The notes: a model not told the origin generated them from the sequence alone. A DNA stretch of 32,648 nt from Actinomycetota bacterium (GCA_947452755.1 CANGDT010000019.1:1-32648), one strand, 5' to 3'; positions 16,348-24,950 are shown, numbered from the stretch's first letter. Made by a program: numbers and translations.

Positions 16348-17153
16348 CAACTGCAACTACAAAACGGCGTCGGCTAGTTAACCTGCGTAACTTCCCAACT
16401 TTCACAGCGACGTCCTGGGCTGTACTGATTTTCTTGTACTTGCCACTTGTCTACGTGATCGGGTATTCGTTCAACAGTGGTCGCATGGTCATGATTTGGG
16501 AAGGTTTCTCACTGCACTGGTACACCGTGGCAATCCAGGACATCAACATCCAACGGGCACTCACAAACTCGCTCAAAATCGCAGTCGTCGCAACAACCTT
16601 GTCGACGGTGCTTGCAGTTCTTGCATCACTGGGATTGGTACGCATGGCCCGCAACGGCAAGCGCATCGCATGGGCACTGATTGGCATTCCGTTAATCATC
16701 CCGGAAATTGTTTTAGCAATCGGAACGCTTGCTTTCTTCATGGCCGTCAAAATTCCACTTGGAATCTTTGGCCTGATTCTTGCTCACACCGCGTTTTGTA
16801 TTCCTTTCGCTCTCCTTCCAATTCGTGCCCGCCTCAGCCAACTTGATGCCGCACCATTCGAAGCTGCTTACGACCTCGGCGCAAATGATCGAGAGATCCT
16901 GCGCCGCATCACTTTGCCCTTGCTCTCGCCTGCCATTGTTTCTGGTGCGCTTTTAGCATTTGCAATCTCGATTGACGACTTCATTACGTCGTTTTTCATC
17001 GCAGGACCCGGCGCGACAACGTTGCCGGTTTACATTTTCGGCATGATTCGGTCAAATGTGACACCAGAAGTGAATGCAATTTCCACTCTGTTGTTGCTTT
17101 TCTCTGGCATTGTGTTGATTAGTTCCTATGTACTCAACCGAGTAAGGAGATAA
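16344..17153 (+). CDS. potC: Polyamine-type ABC permease, PotC-like
   Basis: A 269-residue second permease subunit with about six membrane helices and the EAA loop EAAYDLGANDREILRRITLP, followed by the PotC-like segment AFAISIDDFITSFFIAGPG. It forms a heterodimer with the PotB-like subunit. The start overlaps the potB stop (ATGA), and potD follows after 2 bases. Confidence 0.92.
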   Translation: MTTATTKRRRLVNLRNFPTFTATSWAVLIFLYLPLVYVIGYSFNSGRMVMIWEGFSLHWYTVAIQDINIQRALTNSLKIAVVATTLSTVLAVLASLGLVRMARNGKRIAWALIGIPLIIPEIVLAIGTLAFFMAVKIPLGIFGLILAHTAFCIPFALLPIRARLSQLDAAPFEAAYDLGANDREILRRITLPLLSPAIVSGALLAFAISIDDFITSFFIAGPGATTLPVYIFGMIRSNVTPEVNAISTLLLLFSGIVLISSYVLNRVRR

Positions 17154-17155
17154 CC

Positions 17156-18250
17156 ATGGGTAGCAAGATGAGGCACCGTGCCTCCGCAATCGCAGCAATC
17201 GCAGCTGTACTCGCACTGTCAGCATGTGGAAGCAGTTCCTCAGATGGCGCAAGTTCAGGTGCATTCCCGACAGCAGGCACTGGAGAAGTCCACGTCTACA
17301 ACTGGACCGATTACATCGATCCAGAACAGCTGAAGGCATTCACCGCAGAGACCGGCATCAAGGTCGTTCTCGATACATTCGACAGCAATGAGACTCTGCT
17401 TGCTAAGTTGCAGGCTGGTGCCACTGGCTACGACGTTGTAGTTCCTTCGGACTACATGGTTGCCCAGATGGTTGAACTTAATCTTCTTCAGAAGGTTGAT
17501 GTTGCTGGTTTCCCAAATGGCAAGAACATTAAGCCAAACTTGATGGACGTTTATTGGGATAAGGGTCGCCAGTACTCCGCACCTTGGATGTACGGCACGA
17601 CTGGTATCGCATGTAACACTGTTGATCCCAACTGCGCCAAGATCACTTCTTGGAAGGACTGGTTCACGATTGGTGCGCCAAAGATGGACTCGCTCAAGGA
17701 TCAGGTTGAAGTTGTTTCAGCTGCACTTCGTGCAACTGGCGTAGCTGCAGCCGACCTTTGTACCACTGACAAGAGCAAGTACCTTGCGGCACAGAATCTT
17801 CTAGACGGATTCAAGCCTGCAGTTATTGACTCAGACAGCGGCATCGAGCGTGTTATCGCGGGCACTTCAAACATCCGCCAAGCATGGAATGGTTCTGCTC
17901 ATCGCATGAAGGCAAAGGTTCCAACTGTTGAGTACATCTATCCAAAGGAAGGTTTGAACCTTTGGGCAGACAACCTGGTAATCCCAGTTGGCGCTCCTAA
18001 CTTGGACAACGCCAAGATCTTCATCAACTGGATGATGGATCCAAAGAACGCTGCTGCTGAAAGTAACTTCACTGGTTACGACAACGGCATCACTGGCTCC
18101 GATGCATTCATGGCAGCCGATCTGAAGAGCGATCCAGCCGTGATCATGCCTGCAGACAAGGTGGCACTTGCAACACCAACACCTAACTGCAGCAAAGAAG
18201 CACGCGACCTTTACACCCAGGTATTCACTACCTGGACCACCGGTCAGTAA
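17156..18250 (+). CDS. potD: Polyamine-type substrate-binding lipoprotein
   Basis: A 364-residue extracellular binding lipoprotein. It has a lipoprotein signal peptide with lipobox LSAC and modified Cys24. The mature domain begins with VHVYNWTDYIDPEQLKAF, the hallmark of PotD/PotF, and YDVVVPSDYMVAQM follows near residue 95. Both are regions that contact polyamines in the family. The ribosome site AAGGAGAT is just upstream of the ATG. Binding residues were not mapped one by one, so the ligand could be putrescine, spermidine or another cationic compound processed by the hydrolases upstream. Confidence 0.9.
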   Translation: MGSKMRHRASAIAAIAAVLALSACGSSSSDGASSGAFPTAGTGEVHVYNWTDYIDPEQLKAFTAETGIKVVLDTFDSNETLLAKLQAGATGYDVVVPSDYMVAQMVELNLLQKVDVAGFPNGKNIKPNLMDVYWDKGRQYSAPWMYGTTGIACNTVDPNCAKITSWKDWFTIGAPKMDSLKDQVEVVSAALRATGVAAADLCTTDKSKYLAAQNLLDGFKPAVIDSDSGIERVIAGTSNIRQAWNGSAHRMKAKVPTVEYIYPKEGLNLWADNLVIPVGAPNLDNAKIFINWMMDPKNAAAESNFTGYDNGITGSDAFMAADLKSDPAVIMPADKVALATPTPNCSKEARDLYTQVFTTWTTGQ

Positions 18251-18260
18251 TAAGTCAAAT

Positions 18261-18296
18261 AAAAAATGGCCTCACCTTCGGGTGAGGCCATTTTTT
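18261..18296. terminator. Bidirectional terminator between potD and the LysE-type gene
   Basis: A perfect 16-bp inverted repeat with a TTCG tetraloop: AAAAAATGGCCTCACC (18261-18276), loop 18277-18280, GGTGAGGCCATTTTTT (18281-18296). A- and T-runs on both sides make it a good intrinsic terminator in both directions, serving potABCD and the convergent exporter gene. Confidence 0.95.
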
Positions 18297-18306
18297 ATGT
18301 TGAAAA

Positions 18307-18957
18307 TTATCTTGCAAGTTGAATCAGTACCGGGATGATGACCAGCACACCAAGTATCACCATGACAACGCCGCCTGCAGTGCGCAGTACCACAAGGCGA
18401 TTTCGCGAAGTGACAAACCAATCCCGACTTGATCCAACGATGACACCCCACATACCGTCGAGTAAGAAACTCAGCACTGCAAAAATCAAACCGAAAAGTA
18501 AAAGCTGGTTTCGAACTGATCCTGATTCAGGTTCAACGAATTGCGGGAATACGGCAGAAAAAAATACCAGGGCCTTTGGATTCAGCACACCAACAGTGAA
18601 ACCTTGACGAACAATGTTGAATGCTGATGGTTTTGTTTCTTCGACTTTGACCATGTCGTCGACATGCTCGTGGCGGTGCCGTAGTGCATCGACACCGAGG
18701 TAAATCAAATACAAGCCACCGAGAATTTGTACTGACTTAAGTAGCAGGTCGGATTTTTCAAGCAGGGGTCCAAGCCCGAGGGCAATGAACACCGAAAGTG
18801 TCAGCATTCCTAGCGCGTTGCCAAGCACTGTCAACAACGCAGTTCCCCGACCCCACGCAATTGCACGGGCAATTGTGAACATCACGCTGGGTCCTGGCGC
18901 CAAAATAATGGCGATACTGGCGAAAATAAACTCTATGAGCGACTGGGTACTGACCAC
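18307..18957 (-). CDS. LysE/RhtB-family amino acid exporter
   Basis: A 216-residue membrane protein with about six hydrophobic helices and the family signatures LAPGPSVMFTIARAIAWGRG near the N-terminus and FTVGVLNPKALVFFSAVFPQF in the middle. Members export basic amino acids, homoserine or threonine. The GTG start lies 7 bases downstream of TAAAGT, consistent with a leaderless message. It converges on potD with a shared terminator and is divergent from the VanY-like gene 60 bp away. Confidence 0.9.
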   Translation of the reverse strand: MVSTQSLIEFIFASIAIILAPGPSVMFTIARAIAWGRGTALLTVLGNALGMLTLSVFIALGLGPLLEKSDLLLKSVQILGGLYLIYLGVDALRHRHEHVDDMVKVEETKPSAFNIVRQGFTVGVLNPKALVFFSAVFPQFVEPESGSVRNQLLLFGLIFAVLSFLLDGMWGVIVGSSRDWFVTSRNRLVVLRTAGGVVMVILGVLVIIPVLIQLAR

Positions 18958-18969
18958 GACACGACTTTA
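18958..18969 (-). promoter_or_regulatory. Leaderless -10 box of the LysE-type gene
   Basis: On the minus strand TAAAGT (18969-18964) fits TAnnnT and is followed by 6 bases and then the GTG start codon at 18957. No clear -35 hexamer is seen. Confidence 0.5.
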
Positions 18970-18986
18970 CTGCGGTGGGGCACCCC

Positions 18987-18992
18987 TAAACT
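18987..18992 (+). promoter_or_regulatory. -10 box of the VanY-like gene
   Basis: TAAACT fits TAnnnT and would start transcription near 19000, leaving a short leader that contains the ribosome site GGGAG (19009-19013). The region is shared with the divergent exporter promoter. Confidence 0.4.
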
Positions 18993-19017
18993 TGGATTTC
19001 AAAGTGATGGGAGCGTT

Positions 19018-19602
19018 GTGAAGGTTCGTACCGCAACATTGGCGCTTAGTTGCCTGTCACTTTTTGTCACTGTTTTTCCTGCACAGGCTGCCCAAGTACC
19101 ACCGTCTGCAATTTGTGCAGATCTTAAGACGGGTGTGATCAAGAACTTGGAAACGGCAACTTGTCCACGAAATTCGTGGGACTTAGGTATTGCGCCTTTG
19201 CTGCCGGGCGTTGAGCGGCCGCAAAAGTTTGATCCGGTGATGGCACATCGCATTGCTGCGCTACAAGTTGCGGCTAAGAATGCTGGTTTTGCGATTGGTA
19301 TCCGTAGCGGGTGGCGCAGCATGGACGTGCAGAAACGAATGTTCAATGCGGCTGTGGTGAAGTATGGATCCGCTAAGGTCGCACGTCGGTGGGTGCTGCC
19401 CGCTAACGAGTCGATGCATACATGGGGTTTGGCTGTGGACTTTAAGCTCGGCGCTGATCATGCAAAGGCGTTCAAGTGGCTTGAGGCGAATAGCTTTAGG
19501 TACGGATTGTGCCGAAAGTATAAGAACGAGTGGTGGCATTTTGAACCCACTACGACGCCTGGGGTGCGCTGTCCTGCGAAGTTGACGAATGCTGCGGGTT
19601 AA
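19018..19602 (+). CDS. Secreted VanY-like D-alanyl-D-alanine carboxypeptidase
   Basis: A 194-residue exported protein of the M15B zinc peptidase family, which trims the terminal D-Ala from peptidoglycan stem peptides. A Sec signal peptide (about residues 1-25, ending AQAAQ) precedes the catalytic domain. The zinc motifs are present: ESMHTWGLAVDF (SxHxxGxAxD) and NEWWHFEP, with GIRSGWRSMDVQ as the upstream substrate-binding block. The GTG start has GGGAG four bases upstream. It probably works in cell-wall maturation and is not obviously connected with the catabolic genes. Confidence 0.88.
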   Translation: MKVRTATLALSCLSLFVTVFPAQAAQVPPSAICADLKTGVIKNLETATCPRNSWDLGIAPLLPGVERPQKFDPVMAHRIAALQVAAKNAGFAIGIRSGWRSMDVQKRMFNAAVVKYGSAKVARRWVLPANESMHTWGLAVDFKLGADHAKAFKWLEANSFRYGLCRKYKNEWWHFEPTTTPGVRCPAKLTNAAG

Positions 19603-19612
19603 CTGGGTGCGG

Positions 19613-19618
19613 TAAAGT
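19613..19618 (+). promoter_or_regulatory. Candidate -10 box of the tRNA-Arg gene
   Basis: TAAAGT lies 17 bases before the mature tRNA 5' end and fits the TAnnnT consensus. No convincing -35 element is seen at the expected distance. Confidence 0.35.
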
Positions 19619-19635
19619 CAGGCATTCACGTTTTT

Positions 19636-19708
19636 GCCCGCATAGCTCAGTGGATAGAGCGTCTGCCTCCGGAGCAGAAGGCCGCAGGTCCGATTCCTGC
19701 TGCGGGCA
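19636..19708 (+). tRNA. tRNA-Arg (anticodon CCG)
   Basis: A complete cloverleaf. The acceptor GCCCGCA (19636-19642) pairs with TGCGGGC (19701-19707) and is followed by discriminator A. The D stem is GCTC/GAGC. The anticodon stem TCTGC/GCAGA encloses the loop CTCCGGA with anticodon CCG at 19669-19671. The T stem is GCAGG/CCTGC. CCA is not encoded. It reads the CGG arginine codon. Confidence 0.97.
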
Positions 19709-19712
19709 CGAA

Positions 19713-19882
19713 GGAGCATCGCTTGCGATGCGGATAAGTACCCGCGATAAATACAGCGGGCACTCGCGAAGCGACGATGCGCATGCTGAGGAGTGAGCGA
19801 ATAAGAACTGGAGCATCGCTTGCGATGCGGATAAGTGCCCGCGATAAATACAGCGGGCACTCGCGAAGCGACGATGCGCATG
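19713..19882. repeat. Tandem pair of 73-bp palindrome-rich repeats
   Basis: Two copies, 19713-19785 and 19810-19882, differ at only one base (A19740 versus G19837) and are offset by 97 bp. Each holds GCATCGC-TT-GCGATGC, a (A/G)CCCGC ... GCGGGC hairpin with a 10-base loop, TCGC-GAA-GCGA, and ATGCGCAT. The similarity continues past each copy into a GGAG-type ribosome site; the second one serves the kinase gene. The block fills the gap between tRNA-Arg and that gene. It may be a REP/MITE-like element or a local duplication, and it would form strong RNA hairpins if transcribed. Confidence 0.85.
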
Positions 19883-19895
19883 TGAAGGAGTCCTG

Positions 19896-20453
19896 ATGTA
19901 CACAGACTCCGATGTTTCGCGCATTCTTGAAACCATCCATTCTGTTTCTCCTCGTGTGGGCACGACGCGCCTGATTACGATCGATGGCCCTGCTGGTTCT
20001 GGAAAAACTACGTTGGCTGCTGATTTGAGCAAGCTTCTCAATGATGCACCGATTGTTCATTTGGACGATTTGTATGAGGGTTGGTATCAGGATTTGCATT
20101 CGGATTTAGCAGTTCGGATTGAGGATCAGATTTTGTCGCCTATCCGAGCTGGTTTTCCTGCTCGTTACCAGCGTTTTGACTGGGTTGCGAATCGTTTTGT
20201 CGAATGGCTTGATGTCCCAGCGCACAATTTCTTGATTCTTGAGGGCGTTGGTTCTGGGCATGCGCTGATTCGGTCCGCAAGTTCGGTGGTTGTTTGGATT
20301 GAGTCTGATCCAGTTGTTGGGCGCCAGCGTGTGATTAGTCGCGATGGTGATTCTGTTGCTGCGCATATCGTCGGCTGGCAGGAACGTGAGCGTGTGTTCT
20401 TCGATGCTTATGGTGTGAAAGAGTCTGCGGACTTTCGTTTAGTTTCTGATTAG
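19896..20453 (+). CDS. P-loop NTPase, uridine kinase-like
   Basis: A 185-residue cytosolic P-loop protein. Walker A is GPAGSGKTT near residue 31, and the following acidic motif HLDDLYEGW resembles the uridine kinase/phosphoribulokinase group. A lid-like arginine region (VGRQRVISRDGDS) is near residue 150. The ribosome site AAGGAG (19885-19890) belongs to the end of the repeat block. The phosphorylated substrate is unknown; nucleoside or coenzyme precursor kinases are possible. Its stop codon ends at 20453, and the convergent SDR gene's stop begins at the next base. Confidence 0.75.
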   Translation: MYTDSDVSRILETIHSVSPRVGTTRLITIDGPAGSGKTTLAADLSKLLNDAPIVHLDDLYEGWYQDLHSDLAVRIEDQILSPIRAGFPARYQRFDWVANRFVEWLDVPAHNFLILEGVGSGHALIRSASSVVVWIESDPVVGRQRVISRDGDSVAAHIVGWQERERVFFDAYGVKESADFRLVSD

Positions 20454-21194
20454 TTACCAGGGAACAATCTGTCGGTCTTCCCATAGATATCCTGTTTCTA
20501 TGTCCGCGGTGTGTTCTCGTGTTGCGAGCCACACGATTGTGTCGGCGGCTTCTTCTGCACTCCGCGGTGCATCGGGTCCACCCATATCGGTGCGTGTGTG
20601 GTTGGGACACATCGCATCGACGAGTACTCCGCGCGAACCATTACCTAATTCTGCTGCCAAGTTTTTGGTGAGTGCGTTTACGGCTGCTTTTGAAATTCGG
20701 TAGGGCGCAAGTCCGCCGGCTAGTCCCGGTCCTGTGAAGCGCCCGAGGCAAGCAGACAAGTTGATGATGCGACCTGATCGACGTGCCTGCATGGCCGGTC
20801 CGATTGCTGAAATCATGTTGAAGGTACCGTCCAGGTTGATACCCATGACTCGTTGCCATTCATCTGGTGTGGTGCGCAGTGTTTTTGCGGTGCGGTCGCT
20901 CATGACTCCGGCTGAGTTGATGAGAATGTCCGCATTTGCTAATACGGGGTTGGCTGCGATGGTGCGGGCTACCTGATCAGGGTCTGATACGTCACATACG
21001 ACACCGAGGGCATCACAGTCATTTGCGACCGACTCGGCGACTGTTTGTGCCACATTTTCTGGGTTCTGGCCAACGATGGCCACTGTGGCGCCAAGTGCCG
21101 CAAGTGCTTGCGCGGCTGCGCGACCGATTCCGCGTGAACCGCCAGATATGACAACGACCTGGTCGGTCAGGTCCGTGGGGGCTAAGTTCGTCAC
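20454..21194 (-). CDS. Short-chain dehydrogenase/reductase
   Basis: A 246-residue classical SDR. The NAD(P)-binding motif is GGSRGIG (residues 18-24), followed by CDVSD, the NSAG stretch and Asn120. The catalytic set is Ser147, Tyr165 and Lys169 in YRISK. The Ser-to-Tyr gap is a few residues longer than usual because of a Gly-rich insertion (GPGLAGGLAP). It starts with GTG, 88 bp from the divergent kgd gene. The substrate is not predictable. Confidence 0.88.
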   Translation of the reverse strand: MTNLAPTDLTDQVVVISGGSRGIGRAAAQALAALGATVAIVGQNPENVAQTVAESVANDCDALGVVCDVSDPDQVARTIAANPVLANADILINSAGVMSDRTAKTLRTTPDEWQRVMGINLDGTFNMISAIGPAMQARRSGRIINLSACLGRFTGPGLAGGLAPYRISKAAVNALTKNLAAELGNGSRGVLVDAMCPNHTRTDMGGPDAPRSAEEAADTIVWLATREHTADIETGYLWEDRQIVPW

Positions 21195-21245
21195 GTTGAC
21201 AGGCTTTCACATGCATGCAGGTTCCGCGAGTGCACAGGACGCAGA

Positions 21246-21251
21246 TACGCT
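21246..21251 (+). promoter_or_regulatory. Candidate -10 box of kgd
   Basis: TACGCT fits TAnnnT, with transcription expected near 21258. The ribosome site AAAGGAA (21268-21274) then precedes the GTG start at 21283. The -35 region is unremarkable. The 88-bp intergenic region is shared with the divergent SDR gene. Confidence 0.4.
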
Positions 21252-21282
21252 TAGAGAACGCGAAAGTAAAGGAATTTGATCG

Positions 21283-24200
21283 GTGTCGACTCAATCCAAC
21301 AGTCCTTTTGGAGCCAATGATTGGCTCGTTGACGAGATGTACCAGCAGTACCTCGACAATAAGAATGCCGTCGATCCTGCATGGTGGGAATTCTTCGCCG
21401 ACTACACGCCAACTGACTATTCGCCGGTCCGTTCCTCTCCAGCACCTGCGCCTGTGGCATCTGCCGCACCGGTGGCGACGCCTGCGGATACTCCTTCGCC
21501 AACATCGCGTGAGACTCCAGCGCCGGCTCCTGCGGCGGCAACACCAATGCCTGTAGCTGGTGCAGAAAAACTTAAAGGCACGTCGGCACGCGTTGTCACA
21601 AATATGGAAGCCAGTCTCGCGATTCCTACCGCAACAAGTGTGCGTGCAGTTCCTGCGAAGTTGATGGTGGATAACCGCATTGTCATCAACAACCATCTCG
21701 CGCGTGGTCGCGGTGGCAAGGTCAGCTTTACGCACATTATTGGTTACGCAATTGTTCGTGCGCTGAAAGATTTACCCGAGATGAATGTGTCGTACACGAC
21801 TCTTGATGACAAGCCGGCAATTGTCCGTCACGAACACATCGGGCTCGGGCTTGCTATCGATATGGCTAAAGATGATGGCACACGCCAGCTGCTCGTTCCA
21901 TGCATTAAGTCAACAGACACTTTGGACTTTGCAGGATTCTGGGCTACTTACGAAGACTTAGTTCGCAAGGCTCGCAACAACAAACTCACCGTTGAAGATT
22001 TTGCTGGCACAACAGTTAGCCTGACAAACCCCGGAACGATTGGCACAGTGCACAGCGTTCCCCGTTTGATGCAGGGCCAGGGCGTCATCGTTGGCGTTGG
22101 CGCCATGGACTACCCCGCTGAATGGCAAGGTGCTTCTGAAGATGTGCTGACCAAGAACGCCGTGAGCAAGATCATGACGTTGACCAGCACCTATGACCAT
22201 CGTGTGATTCAAGGCGCACAGTCTGGCGAATTTTTACGACGCGTTCACCAATTGTTGATTGGTGCGGACGGTTTTTACGATGATATTTTCCATTCGCTAC
22301 GTATCCCGTACCAACCAATTCGTTGGGCTCAAGACATTGCCGTGTCACACGACTCTGAATTGAATAAGACGGCGCGCGTGCAAGAACTGATCCATGCTTT
22401 CCGAGTGCGTGGACATTTGATGGCTGACATTGATCCGCTTGAATTCCACCAACGCACACACCCCGACCTCGATATCGAGAATCACGGTTTGACGTTGTGG
22501 GATCTTGATCGGGAATTTGCCACGGGTGGTTTTGGTGGGAACGCATTTTCCAAACTTCGCGACATTTTGAAAGTCTTGCGCAATGCGTACTGCCGCACAT
22601 TGGGCATCGAGTACATGCACATTCAGGATCCTGAGCAACGTAAATGGATACAGGACCGTGTCGAGCACAATCTTGAGAAGCCACACCATGAAGAACAGCT
22701 GCGAATCTTGCGCAAGTTAAATGAAGCTGAAGCGTTCGAATCGTTCTTACAGACAAAGTACGTCGGACAGAAGCGATTCAGCCTCGAAGGTGGCGAAAGC
22801 ACTGTTCCGTTCCTGGATCAGTTGTTAATTGAGTCTGCAAACGCAGGGCTGAAGGAAGTATGCATCGGCATGCCACACCGCGGTCGCCTCAATGTGTTGG
22901 CGAATATCGCAGGCAAGAGTTACGCGCGAATTTTTAGCGAATTTGAAGGCCAGTACGGGGAAGAGTCAGTGCAAGGTTCCGGCGACGTGAAGTACCACTT
23001 GGGTACACACGGCACCTACAGCACAGCTGAAGGCAACGACATTGATGTGTACCTCGCAGCTAATCCTTCGCATCTCGAAGCGGTGAACCCGGTACTCGAA
23101 GGTATTGTGCGCGCAAAGCAAGACCAAATGCCAGACGGTGAAAAGTCAGACATTCTGCCAATTCTGATGCACGGCGATGCAGCGTTTGCTGGCCAAGGTG
23201 TTGTTCTGGAAACTTTGCAATTCAGTCAGCTTCAGGGCTATCGCGTTGGTGGAACGATTCACCTGATTGTGAATAACCAGGTAGGTTTCACCACATCACC
23301 GCGATACAGCCGCACAAGTTATTACGCGACTGATGTCGCACGCGCAATTCAGGCACCGATTTTCCATGTCAACGGTGACGATCCTGAGGCTGTTGTGCGC
23401 GTGGCCCAGATGGCTTTCGACTTCCGTCAGGAATTCGGCAAGGACGTTGTCATTGACCTTGTGTGCTACCGCCGTCGTGGTCACAACGAAGCTGATGACC
23501 CTTCGCTGACACAGCCTTTGATGTACGAAATCATCGACCAGAAGCGTTCCGTACGAAAGTTGTACACCGAGGCTCTTGTTGGTCGTGGAGATATCACGCT
23601 CGAACAAGCCGAGGAAGCACTTAAGCATTACCAAGACGAACTTGAGCGTGTGTTCCAAGAAACAAAGGCCGATGGCGCCGAGAAATTTAACTCTCATGCT
23701 TCCGAAGTGATTACACAGGGTCAGCAAACTCTGGCTCCGCAAACTCCAACAATGGATGTGGAGACATCAATTTCGCGTGATGTCATTGATCGCATTGTCC
23801 GCAGTCAGGTCGAAATGCCTGAAGGATTCACGGTTCATCCGCGTTTAGCACCGCAACTTCAGCGTCGCGCCGATATGGTTGCGACCGACGCAATCGACTG
23901 GGGAATGGGCGAGGCTCTGGCTATTGGTTCATTGCTGACAGAAGGCACGTCTGTTCGACTTGCAGGACAAGATAGCCGTCGCGGAACTTTTGGTCACCGT
24001 CACGCCGTTATCGTCGATAAGAAAACGGGTTGGCAATACAAGCCACTCAAGCAGTGCTACGAAGGCAACGCGAAGTTGTACGTTTACGATTCGTTGCTGA
24101 GTGAATATGCAGCCATGGGTTTCGAATACGGTTACTCAGTTCAGCGCCCAGATGCACTCGTGATGTGGGAAGCACAGTTCGGTGATTTTGCTAACGGTGC

Positions 24201-24909
24201 TCAAACAATCATTGACGAATACATCTCCAGTGGTGAACAAAAGTGGGCTCAAAAGAGCGATGTGGTTTTGCTTCTCCCCCATGGCTTTGAAGGCCAAGGC
24301 CCTGACCATTCGTCTGCGCGCGTTGAACGTTTCTTGCAGTTGTGCGCCCAGGACAACATGTCAGTTGCAATGCCATCAACACCTGCGTCGTATTTCCACT
24401 TGTTGCGCTGGCAGGCTCGCTCGGAACTTCGTCGTCCACTGATTGTGTTCACACCGAAGTCACTTCTGCGGGCAAAGTTTGCTACGTCAAAGACCAACGA
24501 CTTTACTCAAGGCACGTTCACTTCGACAATTGGTGACACAACTGTGAATCCTTCCGAAGTAACGACTGCATTGCTGTGCGCCGGCAAGGTCTATTACGAC
24601 CTGGTCGCCGAACGTGAAAAGTCCGGTCGGAAAGATGTGGCCATCGTTCGCGTTGAGCGGTTCTACCCGTTGCCAACCAAGACATTGCCGCCTGAACTTT
24701 CTCGCTACAGCAACTTACAAACTGTGAAGTGGGTTCAGGAAGAGCCAGCCAACCAGGGTGCATGGAGCTTTATGGCCATGAACCTTCCCGAAGTGATTGG
24801 TCGTGCAATCTCTGGCGTCACTCGCCCGGCATCGTCATCACCAGCCGTAGGTTCACACCATCGTCACGAACTTGAACAAGCAGCCCTTGTCCAGCAGGCA
24901 TTTAGCTAA
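21283..24909 (+). CDS. kgd: 2-oxoglutarate dehydrogenase E1/E2 hybrid (multifunctional 2-oxoglutarate metabolism enzyme)
   Basis: This TCA-cycle enzyme of 1208 residues is the actinobacterial Kgd/OdhA type. Residues 1-40 are the conserved E1 N-terminal segment (DEMYQQYLDNKNAVDPAWW). An Ala/Pro-rich linker follows (about 45-95), then an E2 acyltransferase domain (about 95-340) with the catalytic YDHRVIQG at 303-310, and finally the ThDP-dependent E1 domain. The ThDP motif runs from GDAAFAGQG (around 630) to NNQVGF (around 663). There is no lipoyl domain, as expected for this type, which borrows one from the pyruvate dehydrogenase complex. It is a core metabolic gene and a good lineage marker for the window. 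Confidence 0.97.
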   Translation: MSTQSNSPFGANDWLVDEMYQQYLDNKNAVDPAWWEFFADYTPTDYSPVRSSPAPAPVASAAPVATPADTPSPTSRETPAPAPAAATPMPVAGAEKLKGTSARVVTNMEASLAIPTATSVRAVPAKLMVDNRIVINNHLARGRGGKVSFTHIIGYAIVRALKDLPEMNVSYTTLDDKPAIVRHEHIGLGLAIDMAKDDGTRQLLVPCIKSTDTLDFAGFWATYEDLVRKARNNKLTVEDFAGTTVSLTNPGTIGTVHSVPRLMQGQGVIVGVGAMDYPAEWQGASEDVLTKNAVSKIMTLTSTYDHRVIQGAQSGEFLRRVHQLLIGADGFYDDIFHSLRIPYQPIRWAQDIAVSHDSELNKTARVQELIHAFRVRGHLMADIDPLEFHQRTHPDLDIENHGLTLWDLDREFATGGFGGNAFSKLRDILKVLRNAYCRTLGIEYMHIQDPEQRKWIQDRVEHNLEKPHHEEQLRILRKLNEAEAFESFLQTKYVGQKRFSLEGGESTVPFLDQLLIESANAGLKEVCIGMPHRGRLNVLANIAGKSYARIFSEFEGQYGEESVQGSGDVKYHLGTHGTYSTAEGNDIDVYLAANPSHLEAVNPVLEGIVRAKQDQMPDGEKSDILPILMHGDAAFAGQGVVLETLQFSQLQGYRVGGTIHLIVNNQVGFTTSPRYSRTSYYATDVARAIQAPIFHVNGDDPEAVVRVAQMAFDFRQEFGKDVVIDLVCYRRRGHNEADDPSLTQPLMYEIIDQKRSVRKLYTEALVGRGDITLEQAEEALKHYQDELERVFQETKADGAEKFNSHASEVITQGQQTLAPQTPTMDVETSISRDVIDRIVRSQVEMPEGFTVHPRLAPQLQRRADMVATDAIDWGMGEALAIGSLLTEGTSVRLAGQDSRRGTFGHRHAVIVDKKTGWQYKPLKQCYEGNAKLYVYDSLLSEYAAMGFEYGYSVQRPDALVMWEAQFGDFANGAQTIIDEYISSGEQKWAQKSDVVLLLPHGFEGQGPDHSSARVERFLQLCAQDNMSVAMPSTPASYFHLLRWQARSELRRPLIVFTPKSLLRAKFATSKTNDFTQGTFTSTIGDTTVNPSEVTTALLCAGKVYYDLVAEREKSGRKDVAIVRVERFYPLPTKTLPPELSRYSNLQTVKWVQEEPANQGAWSFMAMNLPEVIGRAISGVTRPASSSPAVGSHHRHELEQAALVQQAFS

Positions 24910-24936
24910 GCCGTAGATAAGTGCTGCAACTTCAGG

Positions 24937-24950
24937 TACGTTCATAGTTA
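24937..24950 (+). promoter_or_regulatory. Leaderless -10 box of the GntR regulator
   Basis: TACGTT (24937-24942) fits TAnnnT. The ATG is 8 bases after it, at the expected transcription start, and no Shine-Dalgarno sequence is present. Confidence 0.5.

Noticed and set aside
278-18250. Mobile element carrying the catabolic genes
   Set aside because: No transposase, integrase, inverted terminal repeats or flanking target duplications were seen, and base composition looks like the rest of the window.
19702-19860. tRNA 3'-end octamer GCGGGCAC repeated twice downstream, as an integration attachment site
   Set aside because: The match is only 8 bases, lies within palindromic repeats and there is no integrase or island boundary nearby.
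19713-19882. Possible CRISPR array
   Set aside because: There are only two copies of a 73-bp unit separated by 24 bases, the units are too long for CRISPR repeats, and no cas genes are present.
19550-20099. Several minus-strand open frames with repeated Arg/Ala/Ser-rich peptides
   Set aside because: They arise from the tandem DNA repeat and run antisense through tRNA-Arg and the start of the kinase gene; no ribosome site or family resemblance supports translation.
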